A DNA stretch of 64,000 bases from Saksenaea vasiformis B4078. Its lineage: Eukaryota > Mucoromycota > Mucoromycetes > Mucorales > Saksenaeaceae. Below, in pieces: positions 1 through 11,877 of this stretch. Position 1 is the first letter of the stretch; each line of letters starts with the position of its first letter. A program made the translations under genes and the position numbers. A model generated the notes under the pieces. The model was not told where the DNA came from, did no database searches, and was given only the letters and a program-made list of their open reading frames with translations. Location: contig JNDT01002278.1 of assembly GCA_000697055.1 (NCBI GenBank), forward strand, positions 62,001 to 126,000, read 5' to 3'.

Positions 1-1120
1 GCAATAATATCAGTATAAGCTAGCTAGGCAAGCAAATCTTACCTTTCCGCGCAATGAGAAAAGGTACTCGTGTAGATCTTTTGGTAGTTTCTGGCTGCAA
101 TATACCGCATTGCAGCTGCGGATTTCTGCCAGTTCTTCTGCTGTGAAAACGTCAAGGTAGATATCGTCTTCAGGGTCCAAAATTAAAGAATGGACGGGAC
201 TTTTGTTGCTGTCAGCGGATATCTCCTTGTTGACAGGGCATGTTACTTACTTTTCATACTGACATTTCATAGCCACTTCGAACATTTTCTCCTCAACAAT
301 TGTTCCGGATCGGAGACACCACAGGTTGCGTTCGTTCTTTAGGATCTCTTCATAGGTTTTTCTGACCTGTTCAAAGTTGTTTGCTTGCATAATCTTAGCC
401 GAATTGGATGTGGAATTGGATGTGGAATTGGATGTGGAATTGGATGTGGAATTGGATGCGGAGTTGGATGCGGAGCTAGGTGCAGATACCGATTCAGGGT
501 TGGATACAGCACTGCTTGAAGGAACGTGTTCTTCTTCACGAATACGTCCAGCCTTTTTACAGTGTTAATTTTTTTTATATATAGAATTATTCTTATCATA
601 CCTCCAGGATTAACAATGCTACATCTCCCCAGTCTATCTTCTTCCTTTGTATAGTCGGCCTTTGGTCACTCGGTGTGTTACGGTAGAAATAGTTAAATGC
701 CAGAACATAACGTGTAGACCACACATCCTGGAGATTTTCTCCAGGCTTGTAGTTTGTAGCGATCAGCTGCTTATGAAGGTCGACAAACTTTGCCAGACTT
801 GGGCTACTGTCACCAAGGAAATAAGTCTCAAACACTATGGTGACTAATTAATATTGATCTTGGGTAACGCATAAAAATTTCATACCATCATAATAGGCAG
901 GAGGCAAAGACATTGCGGTGAAACCAAGAAATGAGACGTCAGTTGTGAAGAAAGATTTGATATATGGAGCTGTATGCCTCGTGTAACAGTCAACCTTAGG
1001 CAATGTGACCAAATCCCTAAGGAAAACTGCGCATAAGCAATCAATAACAAAGAGAAGCCTACAATTGCAACAGTAGTATGTTGTTTGTCCTTGATTATTC
1101 TCATGGATCATCGCAGCCAC
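1..1120 (-). CDS. Partial multi-exon gene, unknown function (3' end off the window)
   Basis: Not recognised. Reading the minus strand, exons at 886-~1024, 602-843, 251-552 and 43-208 join in a consistent phase through GT-AG introns of 41-49 nt, and a donor at position 42 leads off the left edge. The predicted product has a Tyr/Phe-rich N-terminal part, then an acidic segment followed by a Ser-Asn-Ser-Thr repeat coded by six 12-bp units, then a mixed alpha-type segment with many Glu and Lys. The start is uncertain: an ATG lies at 1118-1120, but joining it to the next exon needs either a 36-nt intron or a shifted acceptor. Phase agreement over four exons argues that the gene is real rather than chance. 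It could be a lineage-specific or repeat-derived protein. Confidence 0.55.
401..472. repeat. Six 12-bp tandem units inside an exon
   Basis: Six copies of a 12-bp unit (plus-strand form gaattggatgtg; the last two units are variants). As 12 is a multiple of three, the array stays in frame and codes Ser-Asn-Ser-Thr/Ala units in the minus-strand gene around it. Confidence 0.9.
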
Positions 1121-2595
1121 AGTTCATAAATCGAAGACAAAGATGGTAGCAGCGAGGAGACGTCAATGGTACAGTGTGGGAGTCCGATTGATTAGAGTTG
1201 CTGGGTGTCAAATCGCCAGGTCACCTTATCAATAATTCTATCCAATCGGCACATCGATCACCCTAAGTTCTAGACCGAAAAATATCGCGGTGTAAACAGA
1301 GCAAGCAATGTTGTTCGTACTATGGAAAATCTTTTGTATACGATAGATACTACAATCATCGACAACGATTATTGTTAAGTACAACTGAGGATTGCTGCGG
1401 ACATTCGCGTCCTGACTTTAAGGACATTCACATAGTTATTTATATAAGTGTCTTCTAATTTTCTAATGAAGACTGACAGTGTACAAATGCTAACGAATAC
1501 CCCAGCTTTTGTAAACCGACTGTCTAGGCATGTTCGTAGGCGAACTATAGGTGCTTGTTTATGGACACTTAGCTAGTGTTTGTGTATTATCAGACTTCAT
1601 AGCACATTTATCTAAAAGCCGTCTAGATGATTTTACATGATGGTATACAAGAGATACAATCCTGAGTGTCTGCAGCAATTGTCAGTACGTCTCACAATTA
1701 GCAAGCCGGTGGGATCTAATTTGAACATGTTGTCGATTCTTAATCCTGCCTGGCTTGTGGGTCCTTTTTTCTTTATTTGTATTCGTCGGTAATCATCTAA
1801 TCTTGAAGAAATTAGCGAGAAGATGTCCAAGTAGCTTGATTTCAGAAAGCTGCGGAGAGAACATATATACTACCTGCAGTAACTTATCAACCACATTTTA
1901 TTTTGCTTCGCGGGATCATCCACCTTCACAAATATGGGATCTCCCAACCGCATCGAAACTGCGGAGATCATGTCGCTGATACGGATTAATTCTTATGTAA
2001 AATCGTCGACTAGGTAGAGTAATAGAAGCTATTGTTTATTGCATATGACAGGATGGCTTGACAACAGAAAAAGTGGTATGTTACAACTTCTACCGGCGTA
2101 AAAAAGAGCAGAGTCTCGTTAAAGGTCCTCCCAAAGTAATCACGGTACTCCTATTGCACGATCTTACTCGTACGGCAATTTTCCTGCCATCCCTTGATCA
2201 TCGTATCCTACCTGGTGGTGTTACCACATCGTTCTGAAATCGTATATATCGCTGGGCCGGTAGGTTTTAGACTTTATATTTTGAAAATTAACATGTGCTG
2301 ATTCTAACAGCATAAATGTCTGATAGTGTTGATTTGTATCTTAATGTATCATACCAATAAGAGGTGAGACGTTTTAGGTTTGGGTGCCATTAAAAATCCA
2401 CGATCTTCACTTGCCGTGCAAGCATTCCCGGGAGAACCCTCCCCTGTTTCATTGTGCTTGATCATGGCACTTTCGTTCGCAATCCGTCATAGAAACGTTA
2501 ATGATGTCTATTCCTTTTCTTTTTTGTTCGGATAAGATGGTAGGAATCAGCCTCGAACCGTGCGCGACTGATTGTATAATAACAAAGGCGTGATA
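1121..2595. other. Intergenic, no supported gene
   Basis: AT-rich sequence with only short open frames on both strands. I see no exon chain, no tRNA-like fold and no clear repeat. Confidence 0.6.
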
Positions 2596-3459
2596 TCATT
2601 GACCTATTACCCATGCTTCCATCCTATCGGAGGTGTCTTTTGACTGTGTGGAATCTGGACTTGATGTTGAGCCCTTGACCATGTCTTCCAATTGCTTTAT
2701 GCGTTTCTTGTATTCCATCTCTTTTGCCAAGAAGCCCTTCTTCTCTGATTCTAACAACGCATTGTTCAAAACGAGTTTGGCATTTTCGGATTGTAATTGG
2801 GCCACCCTGGTTTCCAAATTTTGAATGTTCATAAGCTTCTTCATACGTGATCTCCTGGCAGCAAAAGTATTCTTTAAAAAAATTGCAAGTTCAGTAAAAC
2901 AGTCAAGCACACAAAGCACGCGGTAGCCTACTTTTCTTCTTTTCAAAACATCTTCATCGATGGTTCCATCTTCTGCCGGTTCTGGCTCCGGAAGTCTGCG
3001 AACACCACGTGGTTTAGGTAATGGCCTTGTGGGCATCAAAGGCATCTCTTCGTCAGGATGGACTTCGGTAGGAGGTCTATCATTGCCTCCCCAGGAAATG
3101 TTGAAACTTGTTGACGATGAGGAGTTTGTACCAGGGTCTGATGAATGGTCAGTTGCGATGAGAGAGGTTGTGGATGCATTCGATGTCACGGTGGTATTGG
3201 TGGTGTTGGATGGTGAGGTAGAGGTGATTATGGAGCTTTTGTATGCAGGTTCTTGTGAAGTTTGTTCGTTCAAATAAGGAACTTGGATTCCTAAATGCGA
3301 TTGTGGTTGTGAAGGGGCGTCGTATGGAATGGAGCAGTTGGTAACGTCGTCTGTTTCGCTCATGGTCATGAAGGTATCAAGAGGTGGAAAAAGATTAGCT
3401 GCCGTGGTGGCATCGTTAACAGAATCGTAGACTTCATTATCGGGAAAGCTATTGTTCAT
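2596..3459 (-). CDS. bZIP transcription factor (GCN4 class)
   Basis: A 267-residue protein after removing an in-frame 60-nt intron (2872-2931, GTAGGC...AAAG) that splits the basic region. Joining the exons gives a basic region with NTFAARRSR, matching the GCN4-type N-x-x-A-A-x-x-S-R DNA-contact pattern, followed by a leucine-zipper-like coiled coil rich in heptad Leu, Asn and Lys. The N-terminal ~150 residues are Ser/Thr/Asn-rich, as in activation regions, followed by a Pro/Arg linker. The protein should act in the nucleus as a dimer on AP-1/GCRE-like sites. Without splicing, 20 extra residues would interrupt the DNA-binding helix, so splicing is needed for function. The specific paralogue (GCN4, CPC1 or another) cannot be decided. 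Confidence 0.88.
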   Translation of the reverse strand: MNNSFPDNEVYDSVNDATTAANLFPPLDTFMTMSETDDVTNCSIPYDAPSQPQSHLGIQVPYLNEQTSQEPAYKSSIITSTSPSNTTNTTVTSNASTTSLIATDHSSDPGTNSSSSTSFNISWGGNDRPPTEVHPDEEMPLMPTRPLPKPRGVRRLPEPEPAEDGTIDEDVLKRRKVGYRVLCVLDCFTELAIFLKNTFAARRSRMKKLMNIQNLETRVAQLQSENAKLVLNNALLESEKKGFLAKEMEYKKRIKQLEDMVKGSTSSPDSTQSKDTSDRMEAWVIGQ

Positions 3460-3966
3460 ATTTCATAGAAACCAAGATTGGAAACCTGTTTCTTTCTTTT
3501 TTTTTTTTTCTTTGGGCAAAAATGACTGTCAGGACTTGTGTTTTCCCGATAAGCTTGGGAGGTTGTCGAAATCATTTGCGCCAGATTTGTGCTACACATA
3601 AGCACTGTAGAATTGGCATTGTTCAAACACATCCCTGTGCTATAGGATTGCATACCAGGACATCTTCCCCAGGTTTGTTTTGTGTTGCACACATCGCATA
3701 TCGCAGGATAACTACTGGAAACCTTGTCCCCAAAACATAGATTCTGTACCCCCAAAGACAACTACGTACAAATTTACAGCAGTTTATTGTTTTACAACAG
3801 AATCTTTTGTATGCATACAAAAACAGTATGTGTAGAGGATACCCATTTCCCGAACGAAAGCTCTGACTGCTTCCATCCAAAAGAGGCAAGTATCCTTTTT
3901 ATCTCTCTTCTTTTTTACTTTTTCAGATACACATTATGACGTTGTTGAACCAAAAGAATAACTCTT
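3460..3966. other. Intergenic between two minus-strand genes
   Basis: Promoter side of the bZIP gene. It contains a polypyrimidine stretch at about 3491-3510. No gene is supported. Confidence 0.6.
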
Positions 3967-4827
3967 TCAGGTCATACACCCTTTTGTTGGGTAGTTTTTA
4001 CATTTTCCATATCTGCCATGACTTGCGTTTGTTTGTTTCAGTAGAAGATGGGGTTGAGTTTGTTTCTTTCGACTACCATAAAAGAAAGGAAAGGGGTTAA
4101 CGGTTTCATACAGCCACATGAAGTCTTTAGGCGTTTTTACCTTATTCTTTTTCTTCAGAAGGCCGAGTAATCCTGATTTCTTTTTACTTTTTGGCTCTTT
4201 TGCCGTTATTTTTCGTAATATTGGTGTCAGTTTGTTGTTCGGTTTCTTTGTATGTTCATATACACGTTTCGGTTGTTCCATTTTGGTCTTTTCCTCGTTA
4301 TGGCTTATCGGAAACTCTTTCACCGTCATTTCCTCTACTTCATCGGAAACCTCTTCCGTGGATGGTGTTACAGCGTGTGCTTCTTGTACACAAGGTGCCT
4401 CGGTGGCCCCGGTCTCCTTGAACGAAGAGGGAGGCGTGGGTTCATTAATGGTTTCGACATTTGTTTCTTCAATTTCCTGTCCCGAAGCCACCGTTTTAGT
4501 GTCTTCCGCCACTGTTTTCGCCGCCTTATCAGATGCATCCTCCACATCTGTGAGGTTATTGTTTGCCTCTATAGGTAAAGGCATGGCCGCTTCACTTTCA
4601 TGTATGCTGTTCAATGACGTATCCTTGCTTGGCTGGCCTAACGGTAATTCAACGGTTTCAACACCCGGAAACCATGGGACCTCGACACATTTTTCAAGTA
4701 TCTCTGTAGGCGCCTCGATAATATCAAATCCATGACCTGCAGCTCGCTCCACCGCCTTTTTTGCTTTTGCTAATTCTCGCGCGCGGCGCCTTCGTTCATT
4801 GCGATTCATTGATTGTGCAGCAGCCAT
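3967..4827 (-). CDS. Conserved-looking hypothetical protein, charged and probably disordered
   Basis: A single-exon 286-residue reading frame, not recognised. The N-terminus is strongly basic and helical (RNERRRRARELAKAKK), suggesting a nuclear or nucleic-acid-binding tail. The middle 150 residues are Glu/Thr/Val-rich and low in complexity. A Lys-rich segment near residues 200-240 precedes a short aromatic motif (DFMWLYETVNPFPFFYG) that could be a binding motif. There are no membrane segments and no signal peptide. The antisense frame of 205 codons over the same DNA is Ser/Phe-rich and looks like a shadow. Function unknown. Confidence 0.6.
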   Translation of the reverse strand: MAAAQSMNRNERRRRARELAKAKKAVERAAGHGFDIIEAPTEILEKCVEVPWFPGVETVELPLGQPSKDTSLNSIHESEAAMPLPIEANNNLTDVEDASDKAAKTVAEDTKTVASGQEIEETNVETINEPTPPSSFKETGATEAPCVQEAHAVTPSTEEVSDEVEEMTVKEFPISHNEEKTKMEQPKRVYEHTKKPNNKLTPILRKITAKEPKSKKKSGLLGLLKKKNKVKTPKDFMWLYETVNPFPFFYGSRKKQTQPHLLLKQTNASHGRYGKCKNYPTKGCMT

Positions 4828-4947
4828 GATTAATTTTTTTTGTCTTAGGTTGGGGAAAATAAGGAAGAGAGAAAGAACAAACCCCGGACATTGATCCGAC
4901 TTTATATGCGTTTTGCCGTGGCGAACGTTACTTTCCTTTTATGGTGA

Positions 4948-5199
4948 ATGATACACAAAATATTTTTGGTTAGGTACCTTAATCATAGCTTGTCAGATGC
5001 TTTGCAAACGACAGACCAAGATCAATTACACAGACACGACTCTATCATAACTGAGCATTTGCTGCATTACATTGGATCTGACGAGGAATGGTTGTATTTC
5101 ATCGTAGATGCTTTTTTAGCACATCATGCAAAGCTGCAGATATCAGGTTGCACGTCTACCATGGCGCTCGCCTTTCTGAACCTAATTAAGCAAAAATGA
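4948..5199 (+). CDS. Short ORF, possible orphan exon
   Basis: An 83-codon frame whose first codons overlap a possible acceptor (…TTGGTTAG at about 4973), so it may be an exon without its partners or a gene relic. The sequence after that point is well mixed and amphipathic (an SDEEWLYFIVDAF segment) rather than low in complexity. No family was recognised and no upstream exon was found. Confidence 0.25.
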   Translation: MIHKIFLVRYLNHSLSDALQTTDQDQLHRHDSIITEHLLHYIGSDEEWLYFIVDAFLAHHAKLQISGCTSTMALAFLNLIKQK

Positions 5200-6598
5200 A
5201 GTCGATCATTAGACGACGACGAGTGACAAATGTAGAACCAACATTCCCGAGGTCATCCATGTAAGATAATGATAAATCCTGGCGATTGTATTAATCACTC
5301 AATGTGCCATTTGCAGAGTATGTTATATATTTCAATCAACAGCGTCAGTTATCATCTTGGTTTTGGAGATGCAGGTCGTTGAATGAAACATCCCTATCAG
5401 CATTGCGCCCCGCTCAGCCCTAGCTCAAAACCATTCCTATTTACAAACATAGAGAAAATTGATGAATATGAATTGTTGAGCATGCCGTTCTCATCTCTTG
5501 TCGCACATCGCACATCGCCGAGAAAAAAAAGAAGTAAGCAGTAAAAGGAGCCGGAGCGTAAAAGGTACAGAGTCGGGTGTCCTGGCGGAAACAGAATTTC
5601 ATAACGCAGCCAGCCACTTGATAAGCTCCCGCAACAGCCATCATGTCCACAAGCCTGGCCATTAGAATCGCTGATCCAGAGTAATTGCATCGAGCGTAAT
5701 ATAATGTTCACTATTATCACGTACACAGCCAACTAGATGTCATTGAAGAAAGTGAAGGCATATCAACAATTCAAAGGCAGACTGACTGCTCTCAAATCTG
5801 GTAGGAAGAAAACGAACCAAGAACAGGGTGGTGGAAAGCCAAGCCCATCCGCCAAAATGCAAGTAAAAAATAACATGTGGCTGGTGATATTATTATGGCT
5901 TTGGTTTCTAACTTAGACTGTGAGGAAAGGGAAACTCATCCGGTTCAAGTTCCAAATTAGTTCCATACCTGGAATTTTCTCTCGATAGAACTGGATAATG
6001 GGATCTGATGTATGAGATGCGCCAACTTAAAGCAATCCTAACGAAAACCTATGAATGCTAACAATCTGACACCACTCACGATGATGTAAGACTCCCGCGT
6101 TTCTGGGTTATTTCAAGCGACTATTTAGATGAATCAGGCGAGAAAGCGCTACAATTAATCCCTGTCAATTTCAAAGTCGCGATTCGCTTTTTAGCTCTTA
6201 AGATATACATGAAGGCTGGATTTGGAATGATTAAGCAGAGCTCTCACCTTTTGTCTATTGAGACTACATAGTAAAGGCCAGAGTTGGGAGAAATTCGTTG
6301 AGATCGAGCAATAACAAGTTACTGGCAACCAGCAGCATCTTGCTATGTCAAACCGGGCGTTCCAGGACAAAGCATACCTACCTGGGTAGATCCTTCATCC
6401 CAGCCTATCTGGATAATGCTTACGGCACGTCAATGAAGGCTCCATAGTTCTCATGAACTCGCGGTCCTGTCGGGAACTCTAAATCAGTTGACGATTGTGT
6501 ACCGATCACCAATTATGGGTTATTTGGATTCTCCGCATGCATTACTTATAATGGCCTAACCGACTCAAACCTAATTTATTTTTTTCCGTAACATGAAA
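5200..6598. other. Mostly gene-free; one candidate small two-exon gene at 5737-5988 (+)
   Basis: From ATG 5737 a basic 42-codon exon ends at 5862 on a GTAAAA donor. A 54-nt intron (5863-5916, ending CTTAG) joins in phase to a 24-codon exon stopping at 5988, giving a 65-residue Lys-rich peptide of unknown identity. The rest has no supported gene. Confidence 0.3.
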
Positions 6599-7940
6599 CT
6601 ATTCGCATGCTAATTTAGCATCAAAAGAAGTGAGGGCAATAGCAAATGCCTGCAGAAGACAAATCGGGTATTTGTAATCCATTGTGAAATGATCACTCTC
6701 AACACGACCAAACTGCATGACGATGTAATCCACTAGCATAAATGGGTATCAGTCTGTTTTCTGCGTTCTGAGAACCAGATCCACTTACAATCATTATCAT
6801 GAACAATCTGAAAATTTTTGACAGACGCTTGTGTGACGCGCCCATTGAAATTGAGAACAAACGACTGAGTTTCTGTAAAGCAAGCGCTTTAGAGATATCC
6901 TTGGGACCGTAACTTTTACCTTCATTCCATTGAGGGTTCTTATTGTGTAACACCAGCAGATCGCGTGCACCACCCTCTTTGTACTTACTCAACAATGTCT
7001 CTGATTCCTGTTTGACGCATCACCAGGTGCAAATCTCTAATACCCGTCTCCCTCTTACCGTTGTCGGCCGGAACTCTGGCCGTTTACCATCTCTAGTCAG
7101 CGTGTGCATTAAAATCGTCATCTTTCGCGGTCCTTTGAATCCAAAGACATTGGGTTCCTTGATTATACTAAAAATGAATTCGCTTTCTAGATACGAGAAA
7201 AAAGGACTTACATAAAGAACGGCACCAAGTTCCTCACGAATTGGTAAATCTGTCTTCTTACTTGTCAATCCTTCCTTTTTCATTGGATTACGACCATGCG
7301 AATAAATAGTAAACGTCGTCCCCAAAAAGTTGGATCTAACAGCGGCGCATGTCAGGATGACATTCTACCTGACTATATCATCCGTCTACCTCACTTTCCC
7401 CAGGACAACAGACTGTTGGGAGCTCTGATCGCCACTAGGAGATTCATTGTAAATACCCGTAATCGTATAGTAACTCGTCTGGCTCTTGCGTTTCTTGCGG
7501 GCTGTCATCACATGGCGAAGTTCGCCTGTGGCCAGATCTTCAAGGAACAGCTGATATTGAGGACTTAATTTTTCTAGACCTTCACGAAATCGATGGATAC
7601 GACACGTAACACGAGTGTTGAGGGCTGCTGGCCTGCCGAAGCCATCAAATTATCTTGTCTTTCAATTTGCCTGCGCTTACCGGAACGCAAGGTCGTTAAT
7701 ATCTTTGATGGTCGAAATAGGACGTCGTACAACGAAATCGGTTGCTGGGGCTGGACGAGAAACTCGTATCGTGTGAGGAGGAGCGTCATTTACCGGCATC
7801 ACGGGCGCATGTTGCTCTGCTCTTTCATCCTCATCCTCCGAATCAGCAGAAGGAAACCGAGAATTGAATGTATTAAGAGAAAGCTGTTGATGGAAAATTT
7901 GCTGGGTGGAATTGGCGCTCATGTTGAAGAAGGGGAGCAA
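6599..7940 (-). CDS. Tubby-domain protein (TULP-like)
   Basis: Seven exons on the minus strand: 7681-7940, 7390-7632, 7212-7335, 7059-7157, 6920-7007, 6789-6872 and 6599-6732, all joined in phase by 47-56-nt GT-AG introns, give 343 residues. After a short acidic N-terminus the whole C-terminal part is a Tubby domain. Visible family motifs in order are [63 protein letters not shown], and the terminal [12 protein letters not shown] that matches the usual Tubby end. Tubby domains bind phosphoinositides (PIP2) at the plasma membrane, and in animals they also serve as adaptors. The phosphoinositide-binding role is inferred from the family. Start alternatives are ATG 7940 or the in-frame ATG at 7922. 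No disruption is seen. Confidence 0.93.
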
Positions 7941-9049
7941 CCGGGGATGGACCTTTTTCGCTCCCAGTTTTTGCAGACAACTGTAGCAAGCACGTCACAC
8001 ATGCACACAAAAAAGGGCATCCTCTTTCCATGTGTTACTGGAATGTTGCTTGACAGATCCCTACTATCAGCGCATAAAGTGGTACGAAATGCGCGCTTTG
8101 ACCAGTGTTTTAATCCCGATAGATGAAGCACATTTTCTTCATTTCTGCAGTCTCCGATGACTACCGAGGAACAAGAAAGGACAACATATCGCTCGCTTAC
8201 ACAGAGCACGGGCCACATAAATTGGACTAACCAAGCCAAGAAGAAAAAAAGGGAAAACTCGATTATTTAGTCATTGTCAATGGTCTATCATTAAGCACCT
8301 TAGGCTTGCTGGTGTGACGACATGCGATAGCGATACGTTGCTGGTGCACCTTAGTCTCTGCCATAGAATATTTAGTCTGCCGCTTGTCCGAAAAGCGCTA
8401 TGGAAAACGGGACTGGGTCCAACTTGAGATATATGGTGAGAAAAAAATTTGTGCCAACGAAACCCCATTCGATGTAGTTACTACCTCTCATTTCTTAACT
8501 ACTGATTACTGTACAGATATCAGATTTAGTGAGACTCATTCTGCCTATAAAAATGGATGCTTAACTTTTAAAAGCGCCTGGCTTGTGGGCATGAAACGCA
8601 AGATGTTGTGGCACAGTGAAAAACTATCTCAAACAGATTTGAAAGACACACCAGTAGATAAATGTATTAAAGACGAGCTAGCCAAGAGGGACCTGCGCTC
8701 AGCTGTAAATGACTAGATTAGAAGATGGAAGGTTGTCAGAGGTACATGGATTATGTTACGCGTCCAAATTTTATGTCTGCTTATAACGTCAAAACACGAT
8801 GTACTGGTTGGAAACACGATCACAAGAGATGGAGCGAAATCCGTGTTTTGTCTTTCTTAGAGGTCATGTTTTTATAAATGGCAGAGACCCTTGTCAAGAG
8901 CAACGAGTAAGTGGTGACATCGTTGCTGAGAAGAAAGGATGCCTTTTATGTACCATGCTAATGTGTGAGACCTTGGCATAACAAGTGACGACGTAGGAGT
9001 GTAAAAAACTTAAACGAGGAGCGAGTTCCGCAGCAACAACTTGAAGAAG
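7941..9049. other. Divergent intergenic region between Tubby and BRCT genes
   Basis: Holds a 110-codon plus-strand frame (8384-8716) and a 60-codon frame (8799-8981). Neither joins into a longer coding chain and no domain was recognised. They could be a decayed gene. The promoters of both flanking genes should lie at the two ends. Confidence 0.5.
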
Positions 9050-11624
9050 ATGGCAAGTCTTTCACCTGATGTCAAAGAACTTTTTACTGACATCGTTGTT
9101 TGCACCACTGGGGTAAATCAATGCCATGTCTGTTAGCTACATGTTAAATCCCTTCCATTAGCTTCCCAAATGCGACCGCGATGCTATTTTCGGTGGTGTT
9201 CTAGCCCTCGGAGGTCAGTACCGCGAAGATCTGGGACCGGATGTTACGCATCTCGTGTGCATCGCGCCAGAAGGGGTACGTTCATGATCTAATGATGGTA
9301 GCTCCTTACATGAAACCTAATGTAGGAAAAGTATGAGAAAGCTATGGCGCAGCAGAACATGAAGATCGTCCTCCCCCACTGGATCGACGAATGTTTCAAG
9401 CTTAGACGTATTGTGCGAGAGGTGATTAGCAATGAACGAGAATGCAAATGAAACCTAATGCTCCAATGATCATAGGATCTCTTCCAGTTCCCTGATCCAC
9501 CGTTTTTCCATATAGTAAACCAACCAGCCACTGAAGACATCACAAGGTCAGAAATGGATGCAGCAGCAAAGAGCATAGGAGATTTTATCTACCCTTACCC
9601 AAAGGCGGTGGAGCTGCTGCCAGAAGCTTCAGAGAAAGTGACCTATCTTGCCGGTCAACATTTCTACTTCAGTCCAGAAATTGACATGACCGAAGAGTAC
9701 CGAGCTGCTCTGGAAGAAAAGATTGTTCAAGCCGGTGCCACCATATCTCATCAGTACAAAAATAACGTCGACGTAGTGGTTACTGAATGGCGCTCAACTG
9801 ATTCCTATTTGAAAGGCTGTAAAGAAGGGAAGACTGTCTGTAGCCTTTGGTGGGTCACAAATACCCTTGCGCGCCAACGATTCCAGTCGCCATTGCAGAC
9901 GCTTCTAGACTACCCAAAACCAAAGCCTGGAATTCCTGGCATGGAAAAAGCGGTAAGTCTTTTCTTCATCATAGACACAACGTGAACCAGTGGCTACGTT
10001 TAGATCATCACCGTTACGAGTTACAGTGGTGTCGCACGAGAATATATACGGCGCCTTATCGCAGCCGTAGGAGCGACATACTCACCTGAACTATCGAGAT
10101 CACGTACCACACACGTCATTTCGGCTAGGTAGGGTGATAATAGCGAGAAGCCATCCACTGACAAGTGCTTATAGCCCAACTAGCCAGAAACATCGCGCGG
10201 CACAAGACTGGGATCTACCTGTTGTCAACCATTTGTGGCTTGAAGAATCCTTCCAACAATGGACATATAAATCTGTTGCCAATGAACGCTACGTTCACTT
10301 CCCTGTTGGAAGGATATTAGAAGACCTGGTTGGACACACACCTTTACTTGCAGATGAGTTAGAAAGATGGTGGAAAGAGCCAAATCTTTCACAGACTACG
10401 GCCACTCCCGAGGTCCCTTCACAAGTATCCGAATTTGATGAGAGTCTTGACACGCCAACATCGCCTTCTGTGACTCGAACAGACTCCCTTTTTATTCTCT
10501 CTTCGCCCTCCTCGGCTCCCAAGAGCGGGAAAGGAAAGCGGCCTTATCAAGCTACGATGGATACCATCGAGGACTCGCAATTGGAAAGCTTATCGGAAGC
10601 AAGCGGTTCCCAAATGACTGCCGAAAGCAAACGTGCCAAAGTTAACGAAGAACCGTCGAGAACTGCAAAGACAGAGGAGGATTCCCAGTCGTCGACACAG
10701 AAAGGGAAGAGTAAAGCCAGACAAGAGGATTCCCAATCGTCGACACAGAAAGAGAAAGGCAGATACGCTACACAAGAGGATTCTCAATCGTCGACACAGA
10801 AAGAAAAGAGCAAAGCTAGACAAGCGCCTGTGCGAAGAGCCAGAGGTCGTAGCAATGAACAGATGGGTGTTCCCATGCCCAGTTCTCCGATCAAGATTGT
10901 TACTTCTGGCATTGTGCTATCAAACGAGCAAAAAGCGGTAATTCTTTCCCGATTCATACAACACGTTAAATTGCTATCTTGTCTTTTTTATAGGGAGTCC
11001 GTCGACTGGGTGCGAGTACGACGGAATCCGTTATTCATGCAACGCATCTTGTGGTCGAAGAACGCGTCCTACGCACGCCAAAATTCCTGTGTGCCGTGAA
11101 TCTTGGTCTTTTCATTGTTCAGCTGAACTGGGTTAAGGATTCACTAAATAATAACAGCTGGCAAGATGAAACAGCATACACGGTGAAAGATGCAGAAGTG
11201 GAACACCGATTTACATTTGATCTAGCTGAAAGCCTGGCGGCAGCACGTGCCAATCTTGAGGAGAACAACAAAATGCGTCATGGTACATGGCTTAAAGGCT
11301 GGGATGTCTGTCTTTTGCAGTCTAGCAAGAGCGCGCTAAAGGAAGTCATTGAGACAGCCGGCGGAAATGTAAGTATTAATCCTCATGTCATTCATACATA
11401 ACCAACTCGCTGCTACTTAGGTCGTTACCAAGGCACATGCACGAAGAGTACGTGACCGCGCGTCCAACGCGGCCGACAAACAATTGCTCATCCTATCAGA
11501 GCCTAAAGAGACAGACGAGTGGTCGGAATTCACGACCCACGGTGTTTCGATCTATGATGCCGAGGCTGTCATTGTGGGTGCATTCCGCCAGCGACTTGAT
11601 CTAGAAGAATTCAAGTTAAACTGA
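9050..11624 (+). CDS. Multi-BRCT DNA-damage response protein, Rtt107/Brc1-like
   Basis: Eight exons (9050-9112, 9162-9275, 9326-9421, 9476-9952, 10004-10128, 10175-10937, 10994-11368, 11421-11624) join in phase to 738 residues. At least five BRCT modules are visible: about residues 11-95 (with VTHLVCIAPEG and LPHWIDECF), 133-235, 251-330 (ending VVNHLWLEESFQQW), 533-605 (GVRRLGASTTES, THLVVEERV) and 645-735. Residues about 340-530 form an acidic/Ser linker with three EDSQSSTQK repeats. An N-terminal BRCT group, a linker and a C-terminal BRCT pair is the layout of yeast Rtt107 and fission yeast Brc1, nuclear scaffolds at stalled forks whose C-terminal pair binds phospho-H2A. Family assignment rests on layout. 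SQ/TQ sites in the linker would suit Mec1/Tel1-type kinases. A poly(A) signal AATAAA lies at 11739-11744. Confidence 0.85.
10677..10823 (+). repeat. Three ~48-51-bp in-frame repeats in the BRCT linker
   Basis: Units start at 10677, 10725 and 10776, each beginning with codons for EDSQSSTQK followed by a Lys/Arg-rich tail. Each contains an SQ and a TQ dipeptide, the consensus of ATM/ATR-type kinases. Confidence 0.85.
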
Positions 11625-11877
11625 ATACTTCAAGCGGAGAAAAAAAAGAAGAAAAAGCCTTCATCGAATACATGCGGCTGCTATAACCGCTTTGATCTCA
11701 TTTTATAACAAATAGCCTTGTGGACAACGCTACTATTCAATAAACATATACACAACATGAGTAGACTCTAAACAGCAGTGTTCGCTTTCGCTTTCGCTCA
11801 CTATGTATATGTATGGTTTGGGTTGCAAGCCATAGAGGAAAGATCAATGGAGTTTCTGGTTTTTCCTTTTATTATTA

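Noticed and set aside
401..472. Regular short repeats resembling a CRISPR array
   Set aside because: The units are contiguous 12-mers without spacers and lie in a coding exon of a eukaryotic gene.
2872..2931. Continuous reading of the bZIP gene through position 2900
   Set aside because: The 20 extra residues split the DNA-binding helix and are bounded by GTAGGC and AAAG; removing them restores the GCN4-type basic region.
4118..4735. 205-codon plus-strand frame
   Set aside because: It is fully antisense to the longer charged minus-strand frame (3967-4827), and its Ser/Phe/Val composition looks like a shadow.
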